Shown piece by piece: positions 1-12,257 of a stretch of DNA of 64,000 nucleotides. Source of the stretch: Sphaerolaimus hirsutus (Eukaryota > Nematoda > Chromadorea > Monhysterida > Sphaerolaimidae); the NCBI GenBank assembly GCA_964036195.1, contig OZ038450.1:21047208-21111207 (forward strand). The letters run 5' to 3'. The number at the start of each line of letters is the position of its first letter. Positions within the stretch are counted from its first letter, which is position 1. The notes beneath the pieces were generated by a model. That model did not search any database, was not told the origin of the DNA, and saw only the letters and a list, made by a program, of their open reading frames with translations. The translations under genes were made by a program, and so were the position numbers.

Positions 1-76
1 GTGCCCTACCTTTCCAAAACTCACTGGTGACAGTCATAGAGGGAGAAATTTTGTCAATCAAAAAAGTTTCCAATGG

Positions 77-271
77 CCCTGCGCACACTAGTTTTCACAC
101 GAAATTTCTAAAACTCATAAATGAGCTTTGCACGTGTTTGAGTTTTCCACAAAGAGTCATTTGTAATCTCTGTCAACTGTAGTTGACGGCCACCTCATTG
201 TAGAAAACTCAAATGCGTTCTGAGCTGATTAGTGAGTTTTCGAAATTTCGTGTGAAAACTAAGTGTGCGCA
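77..271. mobile_element. Foldback MITE, GCGCACACTAG family
   Basis: The left end CTGCGCACACTAGTTTTCAC returns as its reverse complement at the right edge, about 30 bp per arm with one indel, and the middle is partly self-complementary. Related copies lie near 23574-23790 and 28651-28865. There is no coding capacity. Bases 272-1375 show no gene or other structure that I recognise. Confidence 0.75.
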
Positions 272-1375
272 GGTGCAATGCAGCATTTCCACGATTTTTC
301 GCCGATACCCGAAAAAGTGGCTCATGCATCAATCGGAGACGTGATATTTTATAAAATGCACATGCTAGAGAACGTGTTGAAAGGTGTGGCCTTGGCCTGC
401 GTTGAGTTTAGCAAATATAACGAATTTTACTAAAAATAAAAAAATCTAATGGAAATATATTTAAGGTATTTATTCATATTGTACTCGAAATTTCATCTCA
501 TCTTATCATATTTTGTTATGAAAATTGCATGTGTTAGTAAAATATGATAGGTAATTTATACTACAATTTTATTCTAATTTCAGAAAAATACAAAAAATCT
601 GAATCTTGGAGGCACATATCGAGACACGGTATGGCTTAACTCTGTGCAACTGCCCACGACAGTGTTTAAGGGAGGGGGTAGTAAGATTTACGAAAAAGGT
701 AGAGTTTGGATAAATTTTAGTAAAAACCAACGATGGGGGTCCATCAATTTTCCGTCTCAGGTTACCGTTTAGTTTTAATTTTATGTTCTTTCTTACATTT
801 TCCAACTCTAGGTGTGGTATTTTCAGTTCAATGCAATACGTCAGTGTCATGATGATTTTCTGGTTCACATGCTTTTGTGATATTCGAGGAAGTTACCTTT
901 TTTTGTCATGCATTTTCACATGTGCGCGTGCGTGATGCAGACTTTTGACAATTGGCTTTTGTAATTCGATGAAAAGTACAACAACCCACTGCCATTTCCA
1001 AATTTTCCACGTGGAACTCGAAAGTACACGGCATCAATTTCCCTAAAATCCTTTGTTGGATCACCTAAGTCTTCTTTTTTGAAAACTCAATTTAGATACC
1101 TAAATGGAACTCCATTGTGCAACGCTGAAGATAAAATTGGATTTGAGCATGGATTTACCTGTGATCTCAAGCCTCGATACATATAAAAGCGGTTCACAGA
1201 AATCACCGACATTCTGAGGAAATGTATTTGCAGCTATATTGTTCTTGTTTAGGAATGCTGCATTTAGTCAATTTCAAAACGTGGATCATTTGTTTTTCCA
1301 CTCATTGATGGGTCTTAATCTTTTCTATTTAGATAGGTAACATAGTTTTGTGCAATGGAGAGGCAATGCCATGTT

Positions 1376-1403
1376 GATGGGTTCGAATCCCACCTCGGAT
1401 CAC
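1376..1403 (+). other. tRNA-like T-arm remnant (B-box)
   Basis: GGGTTCGAATCCCA is an exact Pol III B-box and T-arm, followed by CCTCGGATCAC and a T-run, as at a tRNA 3' end. No 5' acceptor strand pairing with CTCGGAT is found 70-90 bp upstream and no A-box is convincing. This is a decayed tRNA or tRNA-derived SINE fragment at most, and chance is possible. Confidence 0.25.
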
Positions 1404-1427
1404 ACATTTTTCCAATCTTACGAGCTG

Positions 1428-1660
1428 GTGCCAGTTCCGCAAAATGAGAAGTGATAAGTGAAATGGCATAGGCGAAGTAAAAGCGCAAAGGCGAAGTGAA
1501 TTGGCAAGTGAAACGGCAAAAGCGACGAGAAATAACTTTTTCTTTTAATTTTTTTTACTTCGCTTTTGCCATTTCACTTGCCGTTTCACTTTGCCTTTGC
1601 GCCTTTACTTCGCCTTTGCCATTTCACTTCTCACTTCTCATTTTGCGGAACTGGCCCCTG
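1428..1660. mobile_element. Foldback MITE, GTGCCAGTTCCGC family (introner relative)
   Basis: Left end GTGCCAGTTCCGCAAAATG pairs with right end CATTTTGCGGAACTGGC, and the interior arms are complementary, so nearly the whole element is one hairpin. It is flanked by CTG on both sides, consistent with a 3-bp target duplication. Sister copies lie at 18112, 27780 and 41450. Its terminal GTGCCA...GGCCC resembles the introner family described below, but this copy is intergenic. Confidence 0.8.
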
Positions 1661-1891
1661 GTGTTTACTGTCCTTGCGAATTTCACTCTTATAATAGCAG
1701 GTAAATATGACTAGGACAGTGTCAATGATTCCTTTGATGACACTGTCCCAGTCACACATCCAGTACTTCACTCTTTCATCAATAGGTTAAGATTGAACAG
1801 GTTCTACTTCTAAGCCCCACCCTCTTTGAAAAGTTCCTCTGTCGGCAACGCGGGGAACACAAATAACTTCTCCCCTTGAATAACGAACTCC

Positions 1892-2363
1892 TAGGGTTCA
1901 AACGGGATCCCGATCCCGATCCCGAATCCCGAGACATTTTGGGATTTTGTGGTCCCGATCTAGAAACCTTAACCCGATCCCGATACCGAAATCTCAAAAT
2001 CTAATCCCGATCCCGTTCCGAAACGTTTGAAATCCCAATCCAGATCCCGAAATTTTTTCCTCAATCCCGAAAATTTGCCAACTGTTTTTTGATCTATCAC
2101 TTTTGCACTAAGAAATGTGAACAGAAACGTCCAATGTCCAATTTATGCCACTTTTCTGGCGTTCATGTGTGTTTTTAGACGCATCTTTGCAGTAAATTAT
2201 AGAAAATCCTTCAATATAAAAATGTTAAAAAAATGCCAATCATGATCCCGGAAAAATGTCAAACCCAGTCCCGACCCCGAGACACCAATCCCGATCCCGA
2301 TCACGACAACTCAAAAAACCAATCCCAATCCCGATCCCGAAAAGTCGATCCGGTTTGAACCTA
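1892..2363. mobile_element. hAT-like MITE, TAGGGTTCAAAC family, CCCGATCCCGA word repeats
   Basis: Ends are TAGGGTTCAAACGGGATC and its near reverse complement GATCCGGTTTGAACCTA. Subterminal blocks are iterations of CCCGATCCCGA or the inverted form. A better preserved copy with a perfect 8-bp duplication is at 54507-55119. Here no clean duplication is visible. Its right edge is only 155 bp upstream of the cuticle collagen 1 start codon, which limits that gene's promoter. Confidence 0.75.
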
Positions 2364-2477
2364 CTAGGTTAAACCCCAGTACAAAAAACGCCCCAATAGA
2401 CTCGCTCGAATATTTTTGGTTAGCGCTTGCACACAAAAAAGCACATCAGCCCACAAATCTCCACCCCACGCAGAGGG

Positions 2478-2485
2478 GATAAAAA
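2478..2485 (+). promoter_or_regulatory. TATA-like box of cuticle collagen 1
   Basis: GATAAAAA lies 34 bp upstream of the collagen 1 ATG, inside the short unique segment between a MITE edge (2363) and the gene. Spacing suits a TATA box with a very short 5' UTR. This is a sequence match only. Confidence 0.45.
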
Positions 2486-2518
2486 CCTCCATTTCTACAA
2501 CCAAACTACCCCCCACAA

Positions 2519-5503
2519 ATGGAACCAAAAATGACCACCGACGCCAAGCAAATCCTGTCTGCACAATCCTCAGCGGATATCAAAGTGCACACATCCCTGC
2601 GGCCGGTGGCATTTTGTGCCATCGCTTTTGCCACAGTCGCCGTGTCGGCGTGTTTGATCACGTTCCCGCTGGTGTTCCAGTATGTGCAGACTTTGGACGC
2701 GACTGCACACACGGATATTGACTTTTGCATGGTGGGTTTTTTGGGCATTGGATGGGCATTTGAAGGCGCTCCTGTGTGTGGTGTTTAGTTAATTGAACCT
2801 ACTACAAAATATAGTTAATTGGACTACCGTATTTCTTCTAATGGAAGGGCAGGTCTCTAATAGAAGGGCAGGTCTCTAATAGAAGGGCGTCTCCAATGGA
2901 AGGTACACTTTTTGACTTAATTTGTGTCATGAAATAACTAGAAGGGCGGTCTCCAATAGAAGCTACACAAGGTGCTGGAATTGTGCCAAATGCATAAAAA
3001 CATATCAGGAGACGCTGTGATTTAATGGCTTTCATCCACAATGGCCAGACAAGTGCTCATCTATTTAATTACGGCGTAATATAAACGACCCGTACTAGTG
3101 CCATTTAGTGTCGCGTCACCATGGTGCCATCGTTGTATACCTGGTTCTTTCCCAATGACACCGTTTGATGTGCAGAGGCGGTCGCGTGACATGTGGCGCG
3201 AGGTGGTCACCATCCACGTGGCCAGCGGGCAGGCGAACAGCGACAAACTCGCCACCGCCGTCATGTACCACAAGGAGACTGCGCACAGGTTTGCTACTGT
3301 GCTTTCTTGTTTATCTGCAACTTTTGTGGGTAGTGTGAAAAATGTAGGGTGTAAGTTGGATTTGGTTGAAATTGTTAATGGATTAGGTAGATAAGAGTGG
3401 ACATACTTATGTCTTGAAGTATTCGATGTACCGTATTTCCTCGAAATACCCCCCCCCCTCGAAATACCCCCCCCCCTCGTTTGACCCCCCCCCCTCTCGA
3501 GACCACTATGAAACAATCACCCCCCCCTCGAAATACCTCCCCCCCCAAATTGAGTGTAAAGAGAACGTACATGACAAATATTGCAGTTTGTGTTCTGCGT
3601 AGTGCAGAACACACGTTATTCCAATGTCGGAATCATGTTAGAACAGTGTTTATACCATCTACGTACTAATATTAGTCTACAGAACCTTATAAATGGCGGT
3701 TTTTGTTGCATTTTTCGACGTCTGCGTACGTTTCAGACGACAATTTCGTACTTGGTTTTCAAAAATTTTCTTGTGAAATAATAACCCCCCCCCCTCGAAA
3801 TACCCCCCCCCTCGTTTAACCCCCCCCCTCTCGGGACCACTATGAAACAATCACCCCCCGGGGGGTATTTCGAGTAAATACGGTATTGACATATCTGTAG
3901 TTTTTTAAAGTCGAAATTTAAATAGGTATATCCTATGGGCGTTGTACACCTATTGATTCCCGGGAAGCATTTCAAAATGACTATTAAGTCTAAAAACCAA
4001 AAAAAATAAATATCAAAGTATTTGTACTTCATTATCAGTAATGAAACTTTGCGCCATTTTCAGAGCGCGCCGTTCAGCCGCTGGTGACTCTGAGGAATCA
4101 GCTGAAGATTCCTCTGAAGACACAGGACCAGAGCTGAGAAAGCTGAGGGATCAATATTCACCAACATATAGTAATGGCAATGGCAATGGCAATGGTGGAA
4201 ATGGAAATGGCTACAATGGTAATGGTAATGGCAATGGCAATGGCAATGGTAATGGTGGAGGAGGTGGATGTCAGTTTATGTGCATATTCATCATTTTTAA
4301 ATTTACTGATAAGTGGTGAAATCACAGCTGAAACTCATTCTCATTGGTGATTTCATTGTCTGCTTTTTGTTCAAAATCTGCCCAAGTAGTCAAAATTTGG
4401 AAGTATGTGAACATATATTGCACTATCTTTTTGGCACTGATATGGTACCGAACCTCGCATTGTGTGAAGGTTGACAGCTGTAGTTCAACATCTATTTACA
4501 TGCCACTATATTGTCAATTAGTACCAGTATCTTTAGTCTCTGTGCTTACAACGTGCTTTTCGTTTCAAACAATCAACTGGATTTTCAATCACACCCAGCT
4601 TGCTGTACCTGTCAACGTGGCCCACCTGGCCCCTCTGGGCCACCAGGCCGCGATGGTGTAGATGGTAACCCAGGCCAGAGGGGTGAAACTGGTCCCCCAG
4701 GCCCTCCAGCCCCAATTACAGCAGAGATTTTGCCTCAGCCACCAGAGCAGTGCCCATGCACAGCGGAGAAAGGAGAGCCTGGCCCACCAGGACCTACTGG
4801 CCCAGATGGTCCACCAGGTGATCCTGGACAACCTGGTCAAGATGGCAGACCTGGTGATGGTGGTGACCCTGGTCCTTCTGGACAGCCTGGTGAGTAAAAG
4901 ATAATTAAGAATTTTTGTATAATAAAATTCATTACTCTGTAAGGCAAAGTGTGGGATTGCCTTTTGTAATACATAAATACGTATAAATATCTATGCCTGG
5001 TAATGTTATGCATAGCATTTTTACAGGCCAACCTGGTCAACCAGGAATCAAGGGTCCACCAGGAGATCCAGGACAATTGAGACAGATCCCCAGTCCACCA
5101 GGCAGACCAGGTGAAACTGGCAGACCCGGACCCCCAGGTGAAAATGGCAGGCCGGGACAACCAGGCCAGGATGGCAAACCAGGAGAGAATGGATTGCCTG
5201 GTGATCCCGGTCAGTTCTGGCAAATTCTGGAGAATTATTGTTTTGGGCTATGGTTGAAAAACGTTGCTTTTCTAAAATCATGTTGAAAATGTCATAATAA
5301 TGTAATATGTATGTGGGTTATAAAGAGTCAATCAGTGTGCAAACTCTCATGCAGGTCGCCCTGGCCAACCTGGTTCCCCTGGACAGCCAGGTGTTCCTGG
5401 TGATGCAGGTACACCTGGAGAACCTGGATCTTGTGACCACTGCCCACCAGCCAGATTGGCATCAGGTTATGATTTGCAGAAAGCAAAGGCAAAGGCAGCA
5501 TAG
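2519..5503 (+). CDS. Cuticle collagen 1
   Basis: Proposed exons are 2519-2731, 3176-3288, 4064-4269, 4599-4889, 5027-5209 and 5355-5503; the joined length is 385 codons in one frame. Exon 1 holds the hydrophobic N-terminal domain of nematode cuticle collagens (about residues 25-60, ending DIDFC), which acts as a signal anchor for secretion. Exon 2 continues [10 protein letters not shown], typical of the family. At the exon 2/3 junction AHRARRSA gives a furin/subtilisin-like RxxR cleavage site. Exon 3 has an acidic stretch and an Asn-Gly repeat. Exon 4 opens with CCTC before the Gly-X-Y helix, is interrupted around CPC, and exon 6 closes with [13 protein letters not shown]. The triple-helical exons are split between the first and second base of a Gly codon, so each is a modular unit. 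Secreted extracellular matrix component, inferred. Intron 2 carries a C-rich foldback element. Confidence 0.9.
2827..2980. mobile_element. Partial TA-flanked foldback, CCGTATTTCTTCTAATAGAA family
   Basis: The end CCGTATTTCTTCTAATGGAA, after TA, is followed by four iterations of a word like AATAGAAGGGC. No matching right end is seen, so it is truncated. Full copies of the same subfamily are at 44521-44887 and 48092-48497. It lies in intron 1 of cuticle collagen 1. Confidence 0.55.
3431..3883. mobile_element. TA-flanked C-rich foldback MITE (CCGTATTTCCTCGAAATAC ends)
   Basis: Left end CCGTATTTCCTCGAAATAC and right end GTATTTCGAGTAAATACGG are inverted copies flanked by TA. Between them are runs of 6-10 C separated by TCGAAATA or TCGTTTGA words, and a unique core. 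The core matches the copy at 6138-6586 almost base for base, indicating recent spread. It lies in intron 2 of cuticle collagen 1. Confidence 0.85.
4172..4262 (+). repeat. AATGGC/AATGGT coding microsatellite
   Basis: Tandem AAT-GGN codons inside exon 3 of cuticle collagen 1 encode a poly Asn-Gly tract. The third base varies between C and T, so the protein repeat is at least partly old. It forms a flexible linker between the cleavage site and the first triple helix. Confidence 0.9.
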
Positions 5504-6137
5504 AGTGAACGCAATGGAATGTCTTCTGGGTAGTTTTCTGTCTGTGTATGTGATATATTTTTACAACTTCAGGGTAATAATAAGTTTCAATAATACTGAT
5601 CATCACACCTTGCATTTTAAATTTTTATGAATAGGATTCAAGGTATGATGCATTGGGCAACACAAACTATTGAGTCAAATATTCACCTTTCTTTACAACA
5701 CAGAGATGTATCTATTGGCTGGTGGTTTTGTGGAAATGGTTTTGTATTCTGTGGGAATTGATTTGGAAGTTAAGGATATTCAGAATACACTTCCATGTAA
5801 GACTAGATCAAATCTGTTTTCAATACACTTCTCAAAAGTACAAATTGTACTCAGCAGTTAGCAGTTCCGATTTATTACAAATCATTCTCACAAAAGTTTG
5901 TAGAAATATTAACAGTTTTAATTGGATATCAATGATAATTAAGACAACAAGAATTGACCAGCGCGGCATTGTGCTCTATCCAGATTTCTATCCAATTGCA
6001 GAGTTCTATTTTAATACAGTATTGTTGACCAGGATTTTTATGCTTACGTGATCGCAACCATACATTTGTTGAGCAGTGCAGCAATGATTGCCCTACAGCT
6101 CTTGACTGACGTCAGTGACCGTCTATCAAAAAATATA
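5504..6137. other. Intergenic, nothing recognised
   Basis: This is the downstream flank of cuticle collagen 1. I see no gene, RNA or repeat; it should hold the 3' UTR and polyadenylation signal, but no unambiguous AATAAA was assigned. Confidence 0.5.
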
Positions 6138-6586
6138 CCGTATTTCCTCGAAATACCCCCCCCCCTCGAAATACCCCCCCCCTCGTTTGACCCCCCCCCT
6201 CTCGAGACCACTATGAAACAATCACCCCCCCCCTCGAAATACCCCCCCCCCAAATTGAGTGTAAAGAGAACGTACATCACAAATATGGCAGTTTGTGTTC
6301 TGCGTAGTGCAGAACACACGTTAAAACAATGTCGGAATCACGTTAGAACAGTGTACATACCATCTACATACTAATATTAGTCTACAGAACCTTATAAATG
6401 GCGGTTTTTGTTGCATTTTTCGACGTCTGCGTACGTTTCAGACGACAATTTCGTACTTGGTTTTCAAAAATTTTCTTGTGAAATAATAACCCCCCCCTCG
6501 AAATACCCCCCCCCTCGTTTGACCCCCCCCCTCTCGGGACCACTATGAAACAATCACCCCCCGGGGGGTATTTCGAGGAAATACGG
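6138..6586. mobile_element. TA-flanked C-rich foldback MITE, second full copy
   Basis: It has the same architecture and nearly the same core as 3431-3883: TA, CCGTATTTCCTCGAAATAC, C-runs, core, inverted C-runs, GTATTTCGAGGAAATACGG, TA. It lies between the two collagens. Bases 6587-7426 hold no recognised gene and should contain the collagen 2 promoter. Confidence 0.88.
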
Positions 6587-7426
6587 TATTATAAAAACTT
6601 AGACATTGCTGAAAACGTATTTCCGCCGAGGAAAACGTTTTTACACCTCAATATATTTGATTTGAAGCTATTCATCTTATGAATTGTTTTGCTCACCATG
6701 CGTGACCATAGTGCAATGCCAGACAAATTTGAATATATTGGGCCGGTTGAATTTAACCTCATGCCTCATATTTATATGCGGTCAACCCTGCTCAACAATA
6801 CTGTGCGTGAGTGTGGAATTTTTAAATTTTTGTTTCACCGATGTATTTCAGTCTAGATGCATAAGTGATATAATTTTTCAATGATTCAATTGGTTTTTGG
6901 AAGTGTTTTTTATGCGTATCAAATTTAAAAATATCGGTACCAACCAAAGATTGACGCCGCCTGCATAAATATAGATAGTTTTTGACTTGGACAATTATGC
7001 TTTTGCAGAATTTAAATTGTCGTTTACTTATTAACATTTCACTCTTCACTGCACTCTTCAAAATAAATCGGTGATGCAAATTGGCTAATGTTTTGAACGT
7101 AACCAATGAAGACAATGAATAACTGAAACAAAGTGTAAAAAAGTATTCTTCCAACGAAACTCAATTAGGTATAACCACAAAAACGCTTTCACACAATGAT
7201 GCACTTACAAAATCAGCAGATTTCAATGGCACGCGTGTAAAAATCCAAAAAACATCTGGGGATAGTGTAAAAAATTAAACATCTTCACATTGTCAACAAC
7301 CGACGAAAAAATCTCACACAATCGGTGCCCTTCGGCATGTTAATAGCCGTATTTATACCGCCCGATCCATCAAAAATCACCACTTTCAATTGTGTTTTCA
7401 AGCCTCGGCAAACAGCAGCCGCCACC

Positions 7427-9892
7427 ATGTCCGAACAAACCGACGCCGCCAGCCTGGCTAGGTGGCACTCTCGCACCTTGTAAAATGCCCTGTAAAGTGC
7501 CGAATTTCATGCAAAGTGTCAAACGTCGTGAAAAATGCCCATTGAGGTACCATTTCCCTGGGCACTTCAAATAACCTTTGACATCTTACACATGACACTT
7601 GACATTCTACGGGCCATTTTCCAGGGTGCGTGAGTGCGGCCAGTCTGCGTCGCGCCGCATTCATGTGCATCAGCGGCGCGTGCGTGTCGGTGCTCGCGGC
7701 GGCCATGTTCCTGCCGATGGTCATGCTGCATGTGCAGCGGGTGCACAGCGGCGCCGGCGTGACATTGGATGCGTGCGCAGTGAGTGGAGTGTGGAGGGGA
7801 ATGTCGAATCTGTTGAATATCGACTGAAAATGGCGCGACACAATCTAGTTTTCATGGTTTTTATTTGAAAACTCTATCGAAATCTTGTCGATCTCATGAA
7901 TCACTTTTTCATGTACTTATCATTTTTATAAACTAATACCTAATTGCACCCTAATACTAGGTAGTGCGCTGAGTCTAGGTAAGTGGTCAGTTACGTGATG
8001 GTGGAAGCGTCAATCAGCGTTCACGTCGCCAGTCAGTTCTTGAACGAGTTTTGAAATGGCACCCATGAAAACTAGCTTGTGTGGCCACAATGCGTTTTCG
8101 ACAATAAGTTTTGATGATGTATTTATTATACGTGTGCTCACGTTTTATGTCTGTCAACTGTTCACGCAGGGTCCTTGAATGATTTATTTTCATCCATTCT
8201 CTAAGGTGTTTTGAAAACGCATTTTCAGTTGACCGCTAGTTTACTGTCAACTATGACTGTACAGAGCGCAAATCGACAGTACATCCGCAGCACTCCATCC
8301 AATAATCTGCATATGTAAACATGTAAACGTTAACAACAATACAGAAACGAGTTCGGGAAATGCGCCGCACGGTCGCCAGTGTAAAGGCGGAGTCTAGTCG
8401 ATTGCTGGCGACGCAGAATTTCGATCACGAGTTCGTCTCACAAATATACGAGGACACGGAACTGTGGCAGGAGACAGAACGACACAAAAGGGGATACGGC
8501 CCAAAACCCGAATGTTTGCTAAGCCAAATTTCCACTTCCACCAAAAAATGCACCCTTTGTTCAACCATAACCCACTTTTTAAGGCTGCACATGCCTCAGG
8601 GGTCGCCCAGGGAGTACCGGCCCTCCTGGCGACCCTGGTCAGGATGGATTACCTGGCATCCCAGGATTTCTAGGACGCACAGGGGCTCCTGCCCCAAACA
8701 TAGGCCCTGACTACTTCAACAAACTCAAAAGGAAACAGTGTCCTTGCAGAGGACCAGCTGGGAAAAATGGGAGGCCTGGAAAGTTGGGTAATAGAGGCCC
8801 TCAAGGTTTGTTGGTGTGATTGTAGCATGGACATTTCATGTAGGTAGCTAAAATTCCACCAATTCAGGCACTAGGGGCAGTGCAGGGAGGCCGGGGGTTA
8901 GAGGCCAGAAAGGACTAAAGGGACCTGCGGGACACCCAGGGGGTAGAGGGGATGTGGGCCGTCCTGGAAGAAATGGAAAGCCTGGCTCATTGCGTCCTGG
9001 AAGCAAGGGTCACACAGGTATAGTGGAGTGCGTACTTTGCGCAGAATGCAACCATATGTTAACTAATAAAATCGTGTGATAAATTTCTTAATTGATTATT
9101 TCATAGTAAAAACGAATTATGATGAAAAAGTTTTAGTTTTGAAATTTATTTTGTAATTTTCGGCTCATTATTCAGATGGGTATGGTAGGTTGCCATACTA
9201 AGTGTGATGTATGTCCGCCGAGAATCAAAGCCATAAAAATGAGAGATCGTATTTTCAGCAAGCTCAAGTGTTATACTTTTACAGGTAAGCCTGGAAAGCG
9301 AGGCGGACCAGGACCGAGGGGACCCAAAGGGCCTCCTGGAAAATCTGGCAGGGATGGTTCTGCAGGACATGTGGGCCCGAGGGGAAATCCAGGCACACCC
9401 GGCACACCAGGTAAAACTGACTGGGCCAAAATCAACAACAGTCTCTACTTAAAATAAGTATTTATTGAATTTATCTACAGTTGAAGCTACATAGAGACAG
9501 AATGACAGTTGATGACAGAATAGACCTACCTACATAGAGAAGGTATTATGTGCAGCTTTAAAAATAAATATACAGGGATATCAAAAATATACAGCATAAG
9601 GATTTAAGGGAAACTCCAAAACAGGACATTTTTACCATACACAGATTTGATCCATTCATTCTATAGTGAACTCAACTTTACAGCACTTTACTTTATTTCA
9701 CTTGAAGTTGACTCCCAATCAGAATTTTCCTTTAAAAACATCATCCCTTTCTCACTATCAGGTCACAATGGCCCCAATGGACTGAGGGGTCGCCCAGGTG
9801 CAAAGGGTCCCAGCGGCAGTTGCCAGCACTGCCCCCCACCCAGGCAGGAGCCAGGCTACCCACCCACCAGGTCTCCGTATAACAAGCAGTGA
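7427..9892 (+). CDS. Cuticle collagen 2
   Basis: Proposed exons are 7427-7461, 7644-7779, 8345-8513, 8584-8805, 8868-9017, 9285-9410 and 9762-9892, giving 323 codons without a stop. The ATG follows GCCGCCACC, a strong start context. After splicing the N-terminus reads [18 protein letters not shown] and runs into the nematode cuticle collagen N-terminal hydrophobic domain, ending LDAC. Exon 3 ends [13 protein letters not shown] with a dibasic cleavage site. Exon 4 begins CTC before Gly-X-Y, with an internal CPC, and the C-terminus is [15 protein letters not shown], matching the family. The exon 3 donor (8514, GTTTGC) is weak and the least certain junction. Intron 1 is exactly one introner element. 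It probably arose with collagen 1 by tandem duplication. Confidence 0.88.
7462..7643 (+). mobile_element. Introner: palindromic element that is exactly intron 1 of cuticle collagen 2
   Basis: The 182-bp intron starts GTGGCACTCTCGCACC at its first base and ends GGTGCGTGAGTGCGGCCAG. The two ends are inverted copies, and the interior words CCTGTAAAGTGCC and CATGCAAAGTGTCAAACG are answered by inverted forms. Splicing at the element edges joins GCT AG to T CTG and restores the collagen N-terminus in frame (phase 2). No host sequence remains in the intron except the terminal AG. Confidence 0.9.
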
Positions 9893-11119
9893 CTGTGGTA
9901 TGTACGATAAAGATTGTGCTCTTTGATTTAGATTATTTTTTATTTTGAAAATTCGACAAATTATCTAAATAGTTATTTATTTTATTTAGAATATGAGGTT
10001 AAACATTCAAGCCACGTATTTAGCTAGTGGTTTACAGTTTGTACTGTTACACTGGTGTACTTAAAGTACCTAATTAGTAATTGATTGGACTTATAAAACT
10101 ACATACAAATTTTGAATTCTGATTCTGAATTTCCCATCAAACAAACATTTACTCCAAGGTTTAACTACAATGAAGAATTTGTTCAAATTTTAGTAAATAC
10201 CTAGGTAGTTTGTAGATCTTTTTCGTTATTCAGATTTTGACAGACTTCACTACGCTATTATATTTGCCCACTTGATTTTTGTTCAAATTTGATGCATAAA
10301 TATACATGATCAATATTCCTTCGAACAGAGGAACTATTCAAATTGGCGTTTTCCATTTGTGACATTATTCATTTGTAGAGGACATGTTCCAGCTTCCATG
10401 CAATACAATATCGAGACATGCACATTTTTTTGTTGTAATTTCATTTCACCTGATATTTCACATTTGGTCCTCCAAAAATGACAATCCGCGAGTAGTTTCA
10501 CTTTTTTCAAATCGCAAACAAAAAATTCCACAAACACATGGGTCGGGTATAAAAGAGCTGCGTGCTGGGATTCCAATGGCACTGGCAGACTGAGTGCAAA
10601 CAAACTTCTCCACTGCTCAATTTTATGCCTTTTTTCTCTACCTTTCCTTCTCACACCTTCGAAAACGGAGGGGGGGGGCGAGTGGCGGCACCGCACACCA
10701 CTGGCACAATATAAGGCAATCTATCAAAGTGTTTTCGTACAATTGTGGCTGACTTAAGCCGTAAATTTGTCGACCAATAATTGCACGGCAACCGGCGAAC
10801 ATCTGTCTGGAGAAGGTAACTCTCTTGAATAATTGCGGTGGTCGAGTAATGTGCGGGTTTTCAGTTTTTGGCTGTCGGTTTTTTTTTGTACTTGCGCGAA
10901 AATATCCACCGTTATTTGGCATCAATAAAATGGAACGCGGTCGTGAATTTTTACCTCGTAATAAATATCGCATTCCTTTATTTCAGTACAGCGATAAAGC
11001 TTTTGTTTAGCCAGCTCCGTTCACATTTTATTTTTAACTAGAATTTTTGTACAGGAGATAATTTAAAATCAAAATAATCTTTGTGCGAGAACAGGAATTT
11101 CAACCTCTGTAGTCTGTAG
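9893..11119. other. Intergenic; one candidate core promoter
   Basis: No gene is recognised. A canonical TATAAAAG at 10548-10555 lies in a GC-richer patch (GGGTATAAAAGAGCTGCG), as in a core promoter, but the nearest downstream ATG (10575) opens only five codons and I found no first exon. Bases 10671-10678 are a G-run. Confidence 0.3.
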
Positions 11120-12153
11120 CAGAGCTGTACAAATACTGGTATTTTTAGAAAACGTAAACGTAAACGTAAATACCTTTTCCAAATCAAAAGTATAAATACT
11201 AAAACGTAAGGTATTTTTAAAATACCAAGGAATACGTAAAAAAAAGCGTAAACGTAAAAATGTTATATGTGTCGTATTTGCCACTGTGCTTTGGAATCGC
11301 TGATGTCCATGCAATATCTTCATGTCTTTAGCACTACATGCTCACCATAATCAACAACATGAGTGAGACAACTATAACAAATGATAATGATCTAACACAA
11401 ACAGCGATGAGATAAACATAAAAATTGAGCAAAAGTTACACCTTTTTGTAATGAAATCTGATACATAATTTCCATTCAAATTATTTTGTTCCCAAATTGA
11501 TTATTTTAGCAAATTTCACAAGCCCATGGCAAAATGGCCACTCTACAGCCACCGATGTAAGGGGAACAGACAGTAATTCCAGTGCATTGAAACTTTTACA
11601 ACTGTTTTTAGTCTATTTTGGAAAAACACTCCATCAAATATACTTTGAAATCTGCCACACCTATCTGAAGAGAGTACCTGGAATTGTGTTGAATTTTTAA
11701 TCATAAATATGACATTTCTTTCACTATTTTGTTCATAATTTGTTGTCAGATTATGACAAAATACAGTTACCTACATTCTCTCTGTGTGGCATCGACTATG
11801 GTCAGTAGACAATGGTGACTATGATCGAAGTTTATAATATGTTTTAGCTATGGTTTGTAATCATCCTAATCCCTGCACTAATGGGATCGCCACATCATTC
11901 TGATCATTTTTAGTGCTCGACAATCAAAATCTGTAGAGAATTCATAGAAGTATGCAGTTCCGTCTGAGGGCGCGGCCACTAAGAAGCTACTAAAGATCAG
12001 ACTTTTTACGTTTTCCCTAGTACCCGGGTATTTTGGTTAGGAAAACGTAACAAAACGTAATGGTATTTTTGGAAAACGTAAACGTAAACGTAAATATAAG
12101 TAACCAAATAACCGGGTATTTCGGGTAAACGTAAATACGTTTTTCCAACTCTG
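11120..12153. mobile_element. hAT-like MITE, CAGAGTTG family, target duplication GTCTGTAG
   Basis: The ends are CAGAGCTGTACAAATACTGG and TTTTTCCAACTCTG, flanked by perfect 8-bp duplications GTCTGTAG at 11112-11119 and 12154-12161. Both subterminal regions are tandem ACGTAAACGTAAA words with CCGGGTATTT. The centre is unique AT-rich DNA without a transposase ORF. Confidence 0.92.
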
Positions 12154-12257
12154 GTCTGTAGTACTTACCAATGCTGACTGAGGTTATGTGCGTGCATGAA
12201 TTACCTGCTTTTTGACGAAACTACTCAGCTACCCCACCATTATTTGTATTGTACAAC

